From the NCBI GenBank assembly GCA_018398765.1, contig JAHBMJ010000781.1, forward strand, positions 1-40,269: a stretch of 40,269 bases of DNA, read 5' to 3'. The stretch comes from Chromera velia (lineage: Eukaryota; Sar; Chromeraceae). The stretch's first letter is position 1; each line of letters opens with the position of its first letter. Shown here piece by piece: positions 1 through 20,119 of the stretch. The notes below the pieces were generated by a model, which ran no database searches, had not been told where the DNA came from, and saw nothing but the letters and a program-made list of their open reading frames with translations. The translations under genes were made by a program, and so were the position numbers.

Positions 1-18
1 CCCCCTTTCCCCCCTCAC

Positions 19-179
19 CCGCAGCGAAGACCAGAATCAGCCCAACGTTAAGGAGCGTCACCCCCAGGTTCAGTGCCGCGCTCTCCTCAGCCCCCCTCAG
101 GGCAATCACAGTCGAGAGCGCAACAGCCACAGGAGCCAGGAGAGAAAACGAAAAGTACTCAGCTGCATGTGTACACACA

Positions 180-234
<55 letters not shown>

Positions 235-2215
235 TAAAAAACGTGTACGCACACCCTCAAAAAATGAATGAAAAGAAAGAAGGAAAGAGAGCCACCCCCT
301 CCCCCCCTTAATTACTCACTGACTGACCCCAGATTGATCCATGGCCGCCGAGAGGAACGGCTTTTGAGACAAAGTCCGGCAGTGGTCTGCCGATGGCCTC
401 AAAGAAAGCACCAACGTTGTCTGCAACTCCCCTGCGAAGACCGACAGTCAGCGGAGGAATGGCACAAATAAATGGATCAGTGAATAAATACATAAATACG
501 AGAGGAAGAATGGAAGGAAAAAGCCAAACCCGCAAGCACGGAAGCAAGCAAGACAGCAGGCATGCAAGAAACAAAGAAGGAAATAAAAAGACAGAAACGC
601 CCTTCTTCTGCCTTCGCGTCGCCCGCTTCTTTTTCGTGCGGAGATTTTGTCGCCCCCCCCCCTTTTCGGATTTCCCGTTGCTCAGCATGCTCACCTGTCT
701 GCCGCACTTCCGACTTTGAAATATGTTCCACGACCCTCCAACCCAACCAACCCAACCCCACAAATCGACCGACCGACCGACCCACCGAGAGGTCACAGCC
801 GCAGAGAGGCCAAACTCGAGGAAGAGGATCACCCCCATCAAGAACGCAGGGAACTCACCCCTGCAGCAAGCATGCCCCCATCATGCAACCACATGTACAA
901 AAGCAAAATGGCATAAAAGAACGGATTGTGTCCATCCACAAGAAGAAAGAAAACAACAGACGTCCAGTCTCTCTCCCCCCTCCCCCCCCTTCCCCCTGTC
1001 CTTCTCAGAGGCTTCCAACATACACGTCATGACTCTCCGTGTCTTTTGATCGTGTAAGTAAGTGAAAGTCCTTCCGGCTGAAAATACAAACAGCACTCAT
1101 AAACAGGGGAGAGAAAACGAAGTCAGGGAAGAGGAAAAACGAAAGTTTTAGATCTGGCCCTGCATGTCAAGAAAAGAGCGCACAAAGGAATGAATGCGAC
1201 TAGAAAGTCGTCCCTGTTGGAAGGGGAAGGGAACACCGACAGATCGACCCACAGTGCGTTGTATGCGTACGAATACGCAGACCCAGCCGCGGGGATTCTG
1301 GAGGAGAACTCTGAGTAGCAGAGGGCGTTGCACAAACAACAGATGCCGCAGATCAAGAAGGACACGAACAGGGCCGGTCCTGCATGCGGAAATGGAGGCA
1401 GAGAGGAGAAAGAAGTGAAAAAGACATTGAAAAATTAGGGAAGTTAACGTGAATGATGGAAAGGAAGAAACACTTCTTTTGGGAGGATGGGGGGCATCCG
1501 GAGATCACTAATATCAAACGAATCAACTTGATTGAAATCGTGGATTTCGGGCCGATAAATAAAAATAAATTCGTAAGCAGCAACAACCAGACCAAAGGAA
1601 CCCAAAATTAACAGCGCGACGGGTGCAAGAGGGGAATGCTCCCTTTCCTTCTCTTTGCACGCCGCTGCGTCTCCACACGTGCGCACACACAAACCCAAAC
1701 ATGCCCTTGGGGGAGAAAGAGAGAGGGTGGAGGGAAGGAGGGAAGGTTCACCTGTGTAAGGCACTGCAGTTCCTGAAGTGATGAAAATTCCGGACCCGAC
1801 CGTACTCGCAATCTGCACTCGCACACAGAAACGCATTGACGTGCACACGACCCCTAGCCCTATAAAGATGCCCACACAGGAAGCGAATGAGATCTAGGCA
1901 GAGAGAACACAAGAGAAAACGGGCCGCATGAGAGGTCACAGAAAGAAAAGGGGGACTGCAGGTCCCTGCCGTGGATGGAGCGGGTGCTGGAACCTTGGCC
2001 CGGCTTGCGGGGGCGATACGAGACGGAATGAATACATGCTCCCCTGGGTGCACCACACCGACCCCATAAGCCACAACATCCCAGGCAGTCAGGCACTTCT
2101 TCAGCTGGACGTCAGACGATCCCTGTCCGTCTGTGATGCCCAACTCTGTCCTGATCATCTCACTGTCTTTCCTCCTCCCTCCCCGCAAGGAGGCTCTCAT
2201 CCAAAAATTCGTCAT
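19..2215 (-). CDS. APC-superfamily cationic amino-acid transporter (CAT/SLC7-like), 5' part
   Basis: Six exons read on the minus strand: 2063-2215, 1752-1812, 1253-1379, 786-860, 328-431 and 19-162; all joins keep frame (about 221 residues) and the last ends at a GTGAGG donor, so the 3' part lies off the left edge. Family signatures occur in the expected order: LKKCLTAWDVVAYG before TM1, then IASTVGSGIFITSGTA (the unwound-TM1 substrate-binding glycine motif), then LCYSEFSSRIPAAGSAYSY (the conserved E/R loop after TM2), then GEFPAFLMGVILFLEFGLSA, and a TM pair around ALSTVIALRGAEESAALN. In the family this is a plasma- or organelle-membrane permease for amino acids such as Arg/Lys. The start Met at 2215 gives a 40-residue cytosolic tail before TM1. 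Substrate cannot be told from sequence. Divergent to the TMEM184-like gene. The frame-correct donor for exon 3 is CT|GTGGGT, not the GTCGAT four bases later. Confidence 0.85.
172..231. repeat. (CA)n-(GA)n microsatellite
   Basis: A run of CA dinucleotides followed by GA dinucleotides, inside the intron between exons 5 and 6 of the amino-acid transporter gene. It is typical of the compound dinucleotide tracts that recur in introns across the window. Confidence 0.95.
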
Positions 2216-3112
2216 GCTGAAGCTTCGTCCGTCTCTTCCTTAAACTGTACCGTGGCAAAGCAAGTGTTGTGCCTTTCCACTGCAGGCAGACTGGAGATCC
2301 CCACTCTAGATGTGCTTATGCGACTCGAACAGTTTCAGGTCTCAGATCAAATAGTTCAGACGAAAACCACGCACGTCCATCAGTACCGTGTAACACACAC
2401 TTGAAGAGTCTCACTCGCAGTCTCGCGAGACCTCGTCGATCTGAACCCTTCGGCTGCCGAAACTCAATGCACATCCACACAAACAATCGAAATCCAATCG
2501 ACTGCTGGCGGGCGACGAAACGATACTGTCCGCTTCAGTATATATATATTTCTTCGATCGTTCAGACTCTCAAATCGTTGTTTCGGAAATTAAGCGTCTC
2601 CATAGCGTCTCCTGGAAATTGCATGCTTGCATGGGCTCGGTCTGGCTCGCATCTATTAAGCGGAGAGACGGGATGCATGGGCAGATACGCGAGGAGTTTC
2701 TCCGTCTATATCTAGCTCCGTCTCCTCCCAAATTTGCCTGACAGCCGGAGATTCATGGCAGAGAATGAAAGATCGAGGTTTACGGCCAGGAGGTGCAATG
2801 CTGTGCAAAATTATGTACCGGTGTGTTTGTCTACCTCTTCGAACTTTCACATGGCGAAATGTCCTACGCGAATCCAGGTGCCCATTCACTGCCAGAACTG
2901 ATGAGCGTACTTGTGGCATCGGTCCGCCGTGCACAGAATTCCCTAAAGCACTTTGTCCCAGCAGCTGCTCACTTGCTTCATTCCTTTCCTGTTTGAGCTT
3001 GCTCAATCTACTGTGCAGATCCTCTCACGTTCTTGTCTTCTCTGCTCGCACAGAGGAGACCCCCGAAGCGGACTTCGTGAAATAAATCAACCAAGGGAGT
3101 AGAGACAGAGAG
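2216..3112. promoter_or_regulatory. Divergent intergenic region between transporter and TMEM184-like genes
   Basis: About 0.9 kb between two start codons that point apart, so it should hold both promoters. A TATATATAT run lies at 2539-2549. GCATGC and TGCATG words occur at about 2621-2640 and 2671-2680. No exon with family support was found here, although 5' UTR exons of either gene could be present. Function is inferred only from position and motif. Confidence 0.45.
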
Positions 3113-8107
<4,995 letters not shown>

Positions 8108-8402
8108 GAAAGAGAGGGAGACATGAGTTTGTGTGAGAGAGAAAGGGGTAGCGAATGAAAGGGAAAAGGGGATGAAGCAAGGAATTAAGGAGGGTGTGCG
8201 AAGAAACCGTTTCAGATAGTTGGGGGAAGAGTTCTTTCCTGCCCTTCTGTCTCGTGTGTGACTGTCTCCCCCCCCCGTCGATTTGTATGTCCGCCTATCA
8301 CACAGAAGATCGAAGAGGGTGCAGTTCGTCTGTCAATGACTCGATTTACCTCGCTTCTCCCTTTTCAGCATGTTCCTGTGTCTAATTATGCTGCTAAATT
8401 AG

Positions 8403-8433
<31 letters not shown>

Positions 8434-9260
8434 CAAAGTAAGAAAGAAACAAAACGGAAAACTTGACGGTCCGACAGTCTGGAAAGAAAAAGGAGGCGTG
8501 GCAGGCGGCCTCTAGTTCCCTTGAGCGGCCATGCAGCCGTGGCGTCTGTGTGACAACGAATTCAATTAAGAGTTTTTTCAATACGTACGGGGAGACGGGG
8601 AAAGTTTAATTAAGTTAAGACCGCTCCACGCCATGGTGCCGCAGTGTCCCTCTCTGACCGACATGCATGCGTGCACGCAAGACACTCATGGAAGCTGGCA
8701 CGGTGCCTTCCTTCCTTCTACGAGGTCTGTACAGTACCTTCATCGACCCTTCCGTTTCCTTTCTTTTGTGAGTGCCTCCTTTGTTCCTGCATGCATGCTT
8801 GAACTTTCTTATCAGAGAATCCTAGAGAGAATCCTCAAGCAATGGAACTTTCTTTCTCCCGTCCGACGCTTTAGTGGAGCCTTTCTTTTGTTGGTGGTGA
8901 TGCATTTTGTTGTCCTACTCCTCACTTTGTTGCACAAGTGACGCCCCTATCCCAGCACATACGAAGGTTGCTTTCCCTCCCGTCGATTAGGTTGATCTCC
9001 TTTCAAGCTTCGGTATCCGATGTACCGCCTAAGCGACCGCAGTCACATGGGCCGTGACATGGCCCGTGCCTGATGGTATCACTGATAATGGAATGCACTA
9101 GGGAATACAACGACTTCCAGCTAGTTGTCTGCAATACGAATGAAGCTAATTTCGACGGTATAAAATTCGATTGTTTTGCAAATATCTATAATTCAGTACA
9201 GTCATATAGGCACAGCAGAAAAAAATCTACTTCTAGATCTCATCTAGCATCATAGGATAG

Positions 9261-9299
<39 letters not shown>

Positions 9300-9329
9300 A
9301 TGATCCGCCCTAGGGCCTTCCCGCTATGT
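8108..9329. other. Intergenic, no gene seen; (GA)n at 8410-8432 and (GATT)n at 9263-9299
   Basis: Downstream of the TMEM184-like stop. No reading frame here has family signatures or a consistent splice pattern. A GA array lies at 8410-8432. About eight to nine GATT units at 9263-9299 sit just before the retroelement remnant. Confidence 0.6.
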
Positions 9330-12115
9330 CTATCTGTCGCCAGAGCTAGCAGGGCGGGGATCCACAATGCCACTTGATGCAGTTGAAGGTGAAAAAGGCA
9401 GAGGAAAAGGCAAGGCATGTCCCAAACCCTTCCTACCCTCTGCGAAAAGAATGTGTCAAGCTAAGAAAGGAAAGAGCTTGACTGTTTGCAGTAAAAAGGA
9501 GTAAGCTCGAGCAACAGACAGCAGAGAGGCTGGCTAGTGAAGCAGCTCTTGACCCCTCGAGAGATTGGCAATGGAACAGGAAAATTAAAACAGAGGGGGG
9601 GGGAGATAATAAGCCCACTACATCTTCTTTCACTCAGTTCTGGGCAGGGGTCTTCAACAGTCCTGGTCTTCCGCCTGCACCTATTGGTCTGGCCTTCCCC
9701 CCCTTTTCTCAGCCCGCCTTCTCCATACAGATGATTGAGGAAACACTGAAAGGAATTGACCTAAAGAAGGCAGTGTGATAATCACTGGGATTAGATAAGG
9801 TTAGCCCTTGTCATCTTTTATTATGTTTTAGTTTTTCTCCTCTCTCCTGTTTGCTGCTCTTTGCCTTTTTCAATTTGTTTCACTTTTTTTCTTTTTGGCC
9901 TGTACGCTGGAATGCATTGTGCATTGCCCCCGTCCCTAAGGGCCCGCCGAGTCTGGATTATAACGAATGACGTCCGAGCCATATTGTGGGGTTTTTGGGT
10001 AAGATTTTTGTATTATTGATGGACTTGAAAATCGGGAAAAAGGTGAAAATTAACGAAAGACAGCTCGGTTTTAGGCAGGGGGTGGGGACAAGAGAGGCTT
10101 TTGCTGCTCTGTCTTCGTTAATTCTCAGCTCCAAGAAGAAGAAGAGTCCTCTGATTGCCGCGTTTGTCGATTTTAGTAAGGCGTTTGACACTGTGCCTCA
10201 GGTTAAGATGTTAGAGAGGCTCAGGAAGGAGGGAGTAAGCCAAGCCGATGTTTGGATAATTTATTCTATGTATAGTTAGGTAAAGGCTTGGGTGGATAGG
10301 GCAATTGAATGCTTCTCAGAAGGTGGAGGTGTAAAGCAAGGTAACCCTCTTTCTCCTCTCCTCTTTCTTCTTTTCATTAACAATCTGCATAAGTCTGTCA
10401 GCTCCGATAATAAAAACATGCATCAAAGCTCGGCTGGAGATGCAGATAGGGAGACTCCTGTCAGAAAGTCCAACGTTTTAATCGAAAGTATCAGGTATGC
10501 TGACGACCTTGTATTGTTTGTTCACAGTGCTTTAGACTTGCAGAAATGCCTGTCTCGCCTTGAAGACTATTGTAAGGAGCACGGTCTGAAGGTGAATTTA
10601 AAAATTTAAAGACAAAAGTGATGCGCCTCTCCTCCCTCCACCCCAACCTTGTGCCCCAGACCCCTTTTCTTTATAAAGGCAGACCAGTGGAAGCGGTGAG
10701 TAAATATAAGTATTTGGGCAATTAACTGGGTTTTTGAGGGATGTGTCACTGACCTTAGCAAGACAGTCGAAGCCCACATTGAGGCAGTAGAGAAGGCATT
10801 CTAGGAAAGCATTGGGGGCTGTGTTTGGCACTCTCTCATCTCTTGGTTTTATTTCTCCCTTCACTATAAAATTACTTTGTTCAAGGCCCCCTGGCTGCCA
10901 GTCACGTTCTATGGACTGAAAACGATCCCGCTGAGGAAAACATATGTTGTCTGCCTCGATGCTTTACAGTTACGTTTTGTTTGATGTTGTTTTAGTCTCT
11001 CTTACCACTCTTTTGTTTTGCCTTCTCTTCTCTCCCTCTCTCTTGAACCATTCAGTTCTCTACTTGGTAAGTTGATTGGAGGCTTCGTTCAATACATCAA
11101 ATCAATCGATCATGCTCTACCCTAGGCAGTGTGGAATGAGTGCTTGGCTGGCTCGTGCGAACCCTTTCAATATTGTTAAGACAGTGAAATGGCTGGTTAT
11201 TCCTTTAGACTGCTCCCTTTTGTGGTCTCCTTTGCTAAGCTCGGTGGGGGACAAGTTTAAAAGAAAAGGCAAAGGCAGAAGGAAAAGGATGACAAAAAAG
11301 ATTGTGGAAGGTGCCTGGCCTAGGTGCTTGGCTGTCCGATTGGTTAAAAGAAGACAATAGAAACGTTAGAGACAGAGACAGAATTTTCCCCCATCTTGCA
11401 AATCTCTCTCCTTTCTAATATGAGAACCCAACCAGACAGCGTTTGGCTATACATCTTCTGAGTGAAAGGAAATGGCGATCAAGAAGCGAAATGATAGAGT
11501 GCAGAGTTGAACCTCTCCTTAAGAGTTTGTTGCAGTCCTCCACAAACTTTTCAGGGCTCTTACGGGGGGGGATATCGATAAAACTTAACCAGAACGACTG
11601 TGTAACAGATGTTTATCCCCCTCGCATATGATCAAAGATGAGGTTCATATTCTGATAGAATGTAAAGACTCTGAAAGGGAGCGGAGCAGGCTGAAAGAAC
11701 TGTATGAAATTGCAAAACAGAGAGCGCCTATTGACATAAGAATAAAAATCGCACAAAGCGTTATGAGTACAATAGGGAAAGGCACTTCAGATAATGAGAA
11801 GAAAATGAAGGAGATGGTGTTGCTGTTGTGCACGATCCTGCCTAGAAGCGGCTCTAAAGCGCTAGCCGACTGTCTGAAAAAGATTTATTGTGTCGATCAG
11901 GCAAGTTGAGTAGAGTCGTTTCGATTGGTATACAGGCTTCCTCCCACGGTCCCACCCCCCTGGGGCCCCCCCCCATGAATGTGTGCTCTGGGTTGTCCTC
12001 AAAGCCTTGTTAGTGGCTTGGGATTTGGCGTCGCTGAATCTAGGATTTAACCTTGAACCATCATCATCATCATCATCATTCACTTTAAATTATAAATCAT
12101 TAAAAGACTATAATT
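9330..12115 (+). mobile_element. Degenerate non-LTR (LINE-type) retrotransposon with reverse transcriptase
   Basis: Reverse-transcriptase blocks read in order on the plus strand: a pre-RT linker around 9390-9590; FWAGVFNSPGLPPAP near 9630; APVPKGPPSLDYNE near 9930 (RT block 0); GFLGKI, then INERQLGFRQGVGTREAF (block 2a); FVDFSKAFDTV at about 10165 (catalytic Asp block A); GGGVKQGNPLSPLLF at about 10325 (block B); RYADDLVLF at about 10495 (the YADD catalytic box). A thumb-like region follows, and a tail containing HILIECKDSERER at about 11645. The frame is broken by stops (about 9772, 10277, 10607, 10718) and frameshifts, so it is inactive. No endonuclease domain was seen, suggesting 5' truncation. 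Ends are approximate; a (CAT)n run at 12058-12079 near the right end fits the simple-repeat tail of many LINEs. Clade not assigned. Confidence 0.85.
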
Positions 12116-13194
12116 TACTTTTTTTTTCTTCTTTTATTGATGAATTAAAACGTAATTTACACTTCAAATTTACTATGTCAGTTATAGTCAATCAATCAAT
12201 CAATCAATAGTGACTATAGTACTATCATGATATTACTAAATATGTTAGCTAGTCATTACTAAATATGTCAGCTAGTCACAGCCACATGACACAGCGTGAC
12301 TTGCAGGAGCGACCGCCAGTGACATATACGTACCATATACCATATACAACTGAATCATATACGTACGTACGAATCATATACACCATACATAACTCAACGT
12401 ACGTAGGAATACATCAGTATTTAATATACATACAACTAAATCTTTGAATTGATGACTCGGAATAAGTGGTAACAGGAAGAGAACTATTCATTCACAGACC
12501 AAGAAATTTGTTCAGCTTTTTGCTCTACTCCCTATACGTTTTTCTAGGCGTCTCTACATATCTGTTTCAGCTGGTAAGCGTGCTTCTGGCTAGGCTTCTG
12601 GAGTGGTCCTGGAGCTTTTAATAATTAACGCAATGTGCATACAAGCCTTGGAGCCATTCCATGCAAGATCTCAGAGAAAGGGCAAAAAGACAAAGAGACG
12701 AAATGATCCAACTCTCCGCTCAAGGGGGGAGATAGACAGCCAGAATTAACAACCCGCTGACTGCTTTCGCCTCCACCCGCTCTGGCTGCACGCCAAGGAA
12801 TCAAAATCCGCCAATCCATGCAGGCTCTCTGGAAGGAAGATGGAGTTGGATGTCTCCTTGCACGTGCGTGTGCTCGTTTTCATTCTATCTGTCTGTCCGT
12901 CTGTCCGATCTCCTGCATGCCAGCGTATGTCTTCATCATTTTTTGCCCATGCCTCCCCCATGCGAACCGTCGGGATGGCGGCATGTCATCCCCCAACTTT
13001 CCCTTCACCCCCCCCCCCTCCCAACCTCCCCGTGATTCATCTACCCCACAACCCAAAGGCTTGAGTCCGCTACCCGCAATGAGAAAGAACGCCTTTTGAG
13101 GAAGCGAAGAAGGAGAGAAGAGAAAATGGTCAAAGCAAGATCGAAAAGAGAGAAAAGAAGGAAAAGCGGGTCAAGGACACAGACACGAAGCAAC
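12116..13194. other. Intergenic: AT-rich patch (to about 12470), then unremarkable DNA
   Basis: Bases 12085-12470 are strikingly AT-rich and hold a (CAAT)n run at about 12188-12208 and repeated CGTACGTACG / CATATAC words at 12325-12420. The rest, up to the 3' end of the BuGZ-like gene, is CT- and C-rich without a supported coding frame. It would contain that gene's 3' UTR. Confidence 0.5.
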
Positions 13195-15893
13195 TCAAAA
13201 GTCGGTGTATCCGTACTTTCTCTGCATTGCAGCTGCCCTCCGTTCCTCGAACGAGACCTGCAAAGAAAGAAAAGGGGAACAAACAAACAAACAAAGGAAG
13301 GAAGAAGCAAACAGGGGATGAATGTTTCGTTGTTGGTGCTCAGACCATGCTGAAACGGATAGAAACACAACCAGCCAGCCAGACTCAGGAAGGGCCTACA
13401 GCAAGGACACACAGCAGAAATGATTCTCTCTCTCTCGATCGTTCCTGGCTTACTCACTCACTCTGTCGTCTCCTCCAAACACGACCACGGTGCCGTCTGC
13501 CTCCTTGCGCCTTTCAAACTTGTCATACACACTGTACGGACCCTGCAAGCAAGCATTTACTTTCATACATTTACAAGAATTCTGTATGAAAGTAAACGCA
13601 TGCACACTGTACGGACCTGCAAGCAAGCATTTACTTTCATACATTTACAAGAATTCTGTATCAAAGTAAACGCATGCACACTGTACGGACCCTGCAAGCA
13701 AGCAACAGCTCGAGGGAGAGGAAGGAGGAGGAAGCAAGTGAAATTTCGCATACTCTGAGGAGTGAGCCCATAAGAACAGTTCAAAGCCGAAACAAAGAAG
13801 GACGTTGCATTCGATTGTCTTCTTTTCGCCACAAAATGAGTCAGCCACTGAAAGTCCATTGGCCGTCGATCAGCCCTCTCACGGTGCAATCAGATTCCTT
13901 GACAGACAGACAATAAGTTCGAATGCGCCTGTTCAGTACAGAGAAAGCAAATTCCACCCGTCAGAACAGAATAGAATTTGCGTTGCATTTGAAAGAAACT
14001 CTCTTCGTGTTGCTTCTTCTTCTGAGCGCGTGAGTGTCTTGTCCCCTCACTACTGCCTTCCATTCACAACGTCACGTTCCTTCACTTCCCTTCTGTCTCA
14101 CCAAAGAGGAAACCGATTCAAACAGAATTCTGGTGTCATTGGGAGACAAGGAAACAAGATCTCCCATTTTGATAGATTGAAAATGCAAAGCCTTCTCGAG
14201 AGAAGAAAAACGTTCCGATCACTGACCACACTGCGCATATGGGATCTCATCGCGGCTCCCTCGGCGGGAGGTGCCCCGGCAGCTTCTCGTTTCACCGGGA
14301 TGTCTCCGTCGGGACCGACGGGCCCCGGCATGCCCCCTCCAAACACCGGGACAGGAACCATCGTAGGAGGAGGCCCCATGGACTGATCGGGACCGCCCAT
14401 AGGAGGCCCACCCATGCCGGGGCCCCCCACTCCCGGGGGCATTCCGAAGTTCGGCGGCGGCATCCCTCGGGGGCCCATCCCCCCCATGCCAGGCGGCATA
14501 CCGAACCCACCACCCATGTTTGGCGGGGGCATACCCATAGGGCCGGGGCCACCCATGCCCATGGGCCCCGGACCCATAGGAGGCTGCCCCTGGAAGGGCC
14601 CCGGCCCCCCAGGCCCAGGCATCCGCCCCGGTCCCCCCTGCATGAAGTTGGTCGGCGACCCGGACGGCCCCGGCCCCCCGGGCCCCGGCATGTTGATTCC
14701 GTTGGTTTGGGGGAGAGGGCCCCCTCCCGGCAGCGTTGGCAGCAGACGCGGATCCATTTTGTTTACACACATCGCCTGCATTAATGAATACATCAAATGC
14801 ACGGTTCGTGCAAACACATCTGTAATTTCACTCCCTCATGTTCACATACGCACCTGCACGCACGCTCTCGACTGTTCGTCCCGCCTCGAGATGGGGTGAG
14901 ATGGGAGAAGAGAGGGGGTTAACGGGAGCAGAAAGAGAGGTGGGGATGGTGAGTAATGATTGAGAAAGCGTTCAAAGCAGGCTAATGGAAACTTATTTGC
15001 TTTGTCTTGGCAGTGCGCCTTCCATGAACGGAACCAAGTACGGCCCTCTTTCCACATGCCGGCCCCGGAAAGCGGAATTGCTGCAGTCCACAAAGGAATA
15101 GACTTCACTGCGCTAGAAGGCAAATAGAGCCAACGAAGGAAGGAAGGAAGGAAGGCCCATGCAGTGGCAAAAGCAAAGCTTCAAAGCACCCACTCGGCCG
15201 TCAGCGAGTCCTGCATTCCCTGCCGCCCTAAAGGTTTCACAGCGGGGGGCAGAAAATGGGGGCAGGGGGAACGGACGCGGATTCGAGAGACAGAGAGAGG
15301 ATATTTTGCACGGCGCAGGAGGTTCAAACAGACCTGGAATCGAGGAAAGTCTGGATGTGCCTGCGCCTTTCTGAGTAGATCCTGTGCATATGTGGAGATG
15401 GCCAGCTTCTTTTGGGCCTCCTTCTTCCCGAAGTCGTGTGTGGCTGCCTCGTTCTTCTCCCTCAGGAGGTCCACAGGCATGCCTTCCATGCCGTGAATGA
15501 CGGGCAGGTTTGGGTCCTCCCTTCCTGGGAGTGCATTGGGGACCTTCAGAAACTGCTCCTTGTGCACCTGCAAGGAGGGACACACAAGGCGGCAGAGAAC
15601 CAGAATGTACGAGAGTGGAAAACAGACAGAAGCTCCAGAGACGGAATATCAGAGGGTCCAAGACAAATCAGAAGATGATGCTTGGTGAAAACCCACAGAC
15701 GAAGGGAAAGACCACGTACCTGGTGCAGGTGGACCACAAGACCGGGGGCTGTGTCGAGTTTTCTGTTGCAGACATGACACTTGAAGTGCTTGGCCTTCTG
15801 GTGCTGCACCAGAACTTTTTCCTCATCAAATTCTCTTTCACAGTAGTAGCAGAACGGCTTCGTGTCTGCTGTCTTCCTCTTGCGCCTCCCCAT
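13195..15893 (-). CDS. BuGZ / ZNF207 / SUF4-type zinc-finger protein
   Basis: Five exons on the minus strand, all phase 0: 15720-15893, 15334-15567, 14227-14775, 13462-13542 and 13195-13257 (366 aa). The N-terminus starts MGRRKRK and has two linked C2H2-type fingers: C15/C18/H31/H36 and C39/C42/H55/H60, with [13 protein letters not shown], the family hallmark. It continues [10 protein letters not shown]...IHGMEGMP, also diagnostic. The middle exon is a Gly/Pro/Met-rich low-complexity domain of about 170 residues, as in BuGZ, where it drives phase separation. The last exon encodes [15 protein letters not shown], resembling the GLEBS-like EEKRA.LPRY segment that binds the checkpoint protein Bub3. 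Known family roles: spindle/kinetochore function in animals, transcription regulation in plants. The intron between 14776 and 15333 could hide a further small exon. The fourth exon's acceptor is in a tandem repeat (see repeat at 13528). Divergent with the ART-TPR gene. Confidence 0.9.
13528..13708. repeat. Tandem repeat, 2 full + 1 partial copies of a 74-75 bp unit spanning a splice acceptor
   Basis: Units begin at 13528, 13603 and 13677, each with CACACTGTACGGACC. The first two are nearly identical and the third breaks off after about 30 bp. On the minus strand each unit contains GCTTGCTTGCAG followed by GGTCC or AGGTC, so each carries the 3' splice site and the first bases of exon 4 of the BuGZ-like gene. 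Each full unit also has an inverted repeat: TTTACTTTCATACA and TGTATGAAAGTAAA, perfect over 14 bp in one copy and with one mismatch in the other, separated by about 14 bases. Confidence 0.92.
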
Positions 15894-16559
15894 TGAGAAA
15901 GTAAATAGCCAAAAAGTCACAGGGGGTCAGTCAGACCACGGCCGGACCCGAAATCTGCGAGACTTGTTCACAGGCAGAACCACTCCAGACTGTGCTCCAG
16001 TCACTGAGCTGAATAAAAATCAACGCCTTGCGTTGAGCGGGCTGCGAAGCCGTCGGCAAAGCTTCAATTTTCTACTTCACCAAAATGAAGACACACGGCC
16101 GAAGCACGTGCTCCTATCTCGGTCCAGGCTATCAGGAACGCTTTCTAGGAAAGACTTTCTGACGTGAAATCAAAGACGAAACAAAAATTGCCAGAAATTG
16201 CCGTCTCTCAATGATGCCGGGAGTCGCGCGACTCTGCATGCATGTCACGCGGGACCGGCCAACGCAGGAGGCCGCGCGCGGGTGCGCGCTGCGGCTAGCT
16301 TTTGCTGCTGCTATATAAGCTGCATGGCATGCAGCCGCAGTGAATGCGTTTCTGATTCGAGGAAGCCATGGACGATCTAACAGCAGATCTCCTAGTCTGT
16401 TCAATGACTTTCTGTGCTGTGTTTTGCTGCCCATACCTTGCACTTGGCGAGAAGAGACAGGCAGCAAGAGGCAGAAGATTTGAATTGCGGCAGAGGACCA
16501 GCCCGTATATCCGTTCACTTGATCCCTTCCCAACGTGACCTCTCCATCAGCACAGCAAG
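15894..16559. promoter_or_regulatory. Divergent promoter region between BuGZ-like and ART-TPR genes, TATA-like box at 16312
   Basis: The two start codons face apart across 666 bp. TATATAAG lies at 16312-16319, 248 bp before the ART-TPR ATG, directly after a CpG-dense stretch at 16271-16294. GCATGC words occur at about 16236-16243 and 16325-16332. Promoter role is inferred from position and motif. Confidence 0.55.

Positions 16560-20119
<3,560 letters not shown>

Noticed and set aside
9263..9299. CRISPR-like or regulatory array of GATT
   Set aside because: Simple tetranucleotide microsatellite without spacers, in a eukaryotic setting.
14239..14899. Plus-strand Pro/Gly-rich and Arg/His-rich frames
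   Set aside because: Shadows of the Gly/Pro/Met-rich exon of the BuGZ-like gene on the minus strand.
14842..15123. 93-codon minus frame between BuGZ-like exons 2 and 3
   Set aside because: Directly joining exons 2 and 3 keeps phase and family order; no supporting signature for an added exon, although a small one cannot be excluded.
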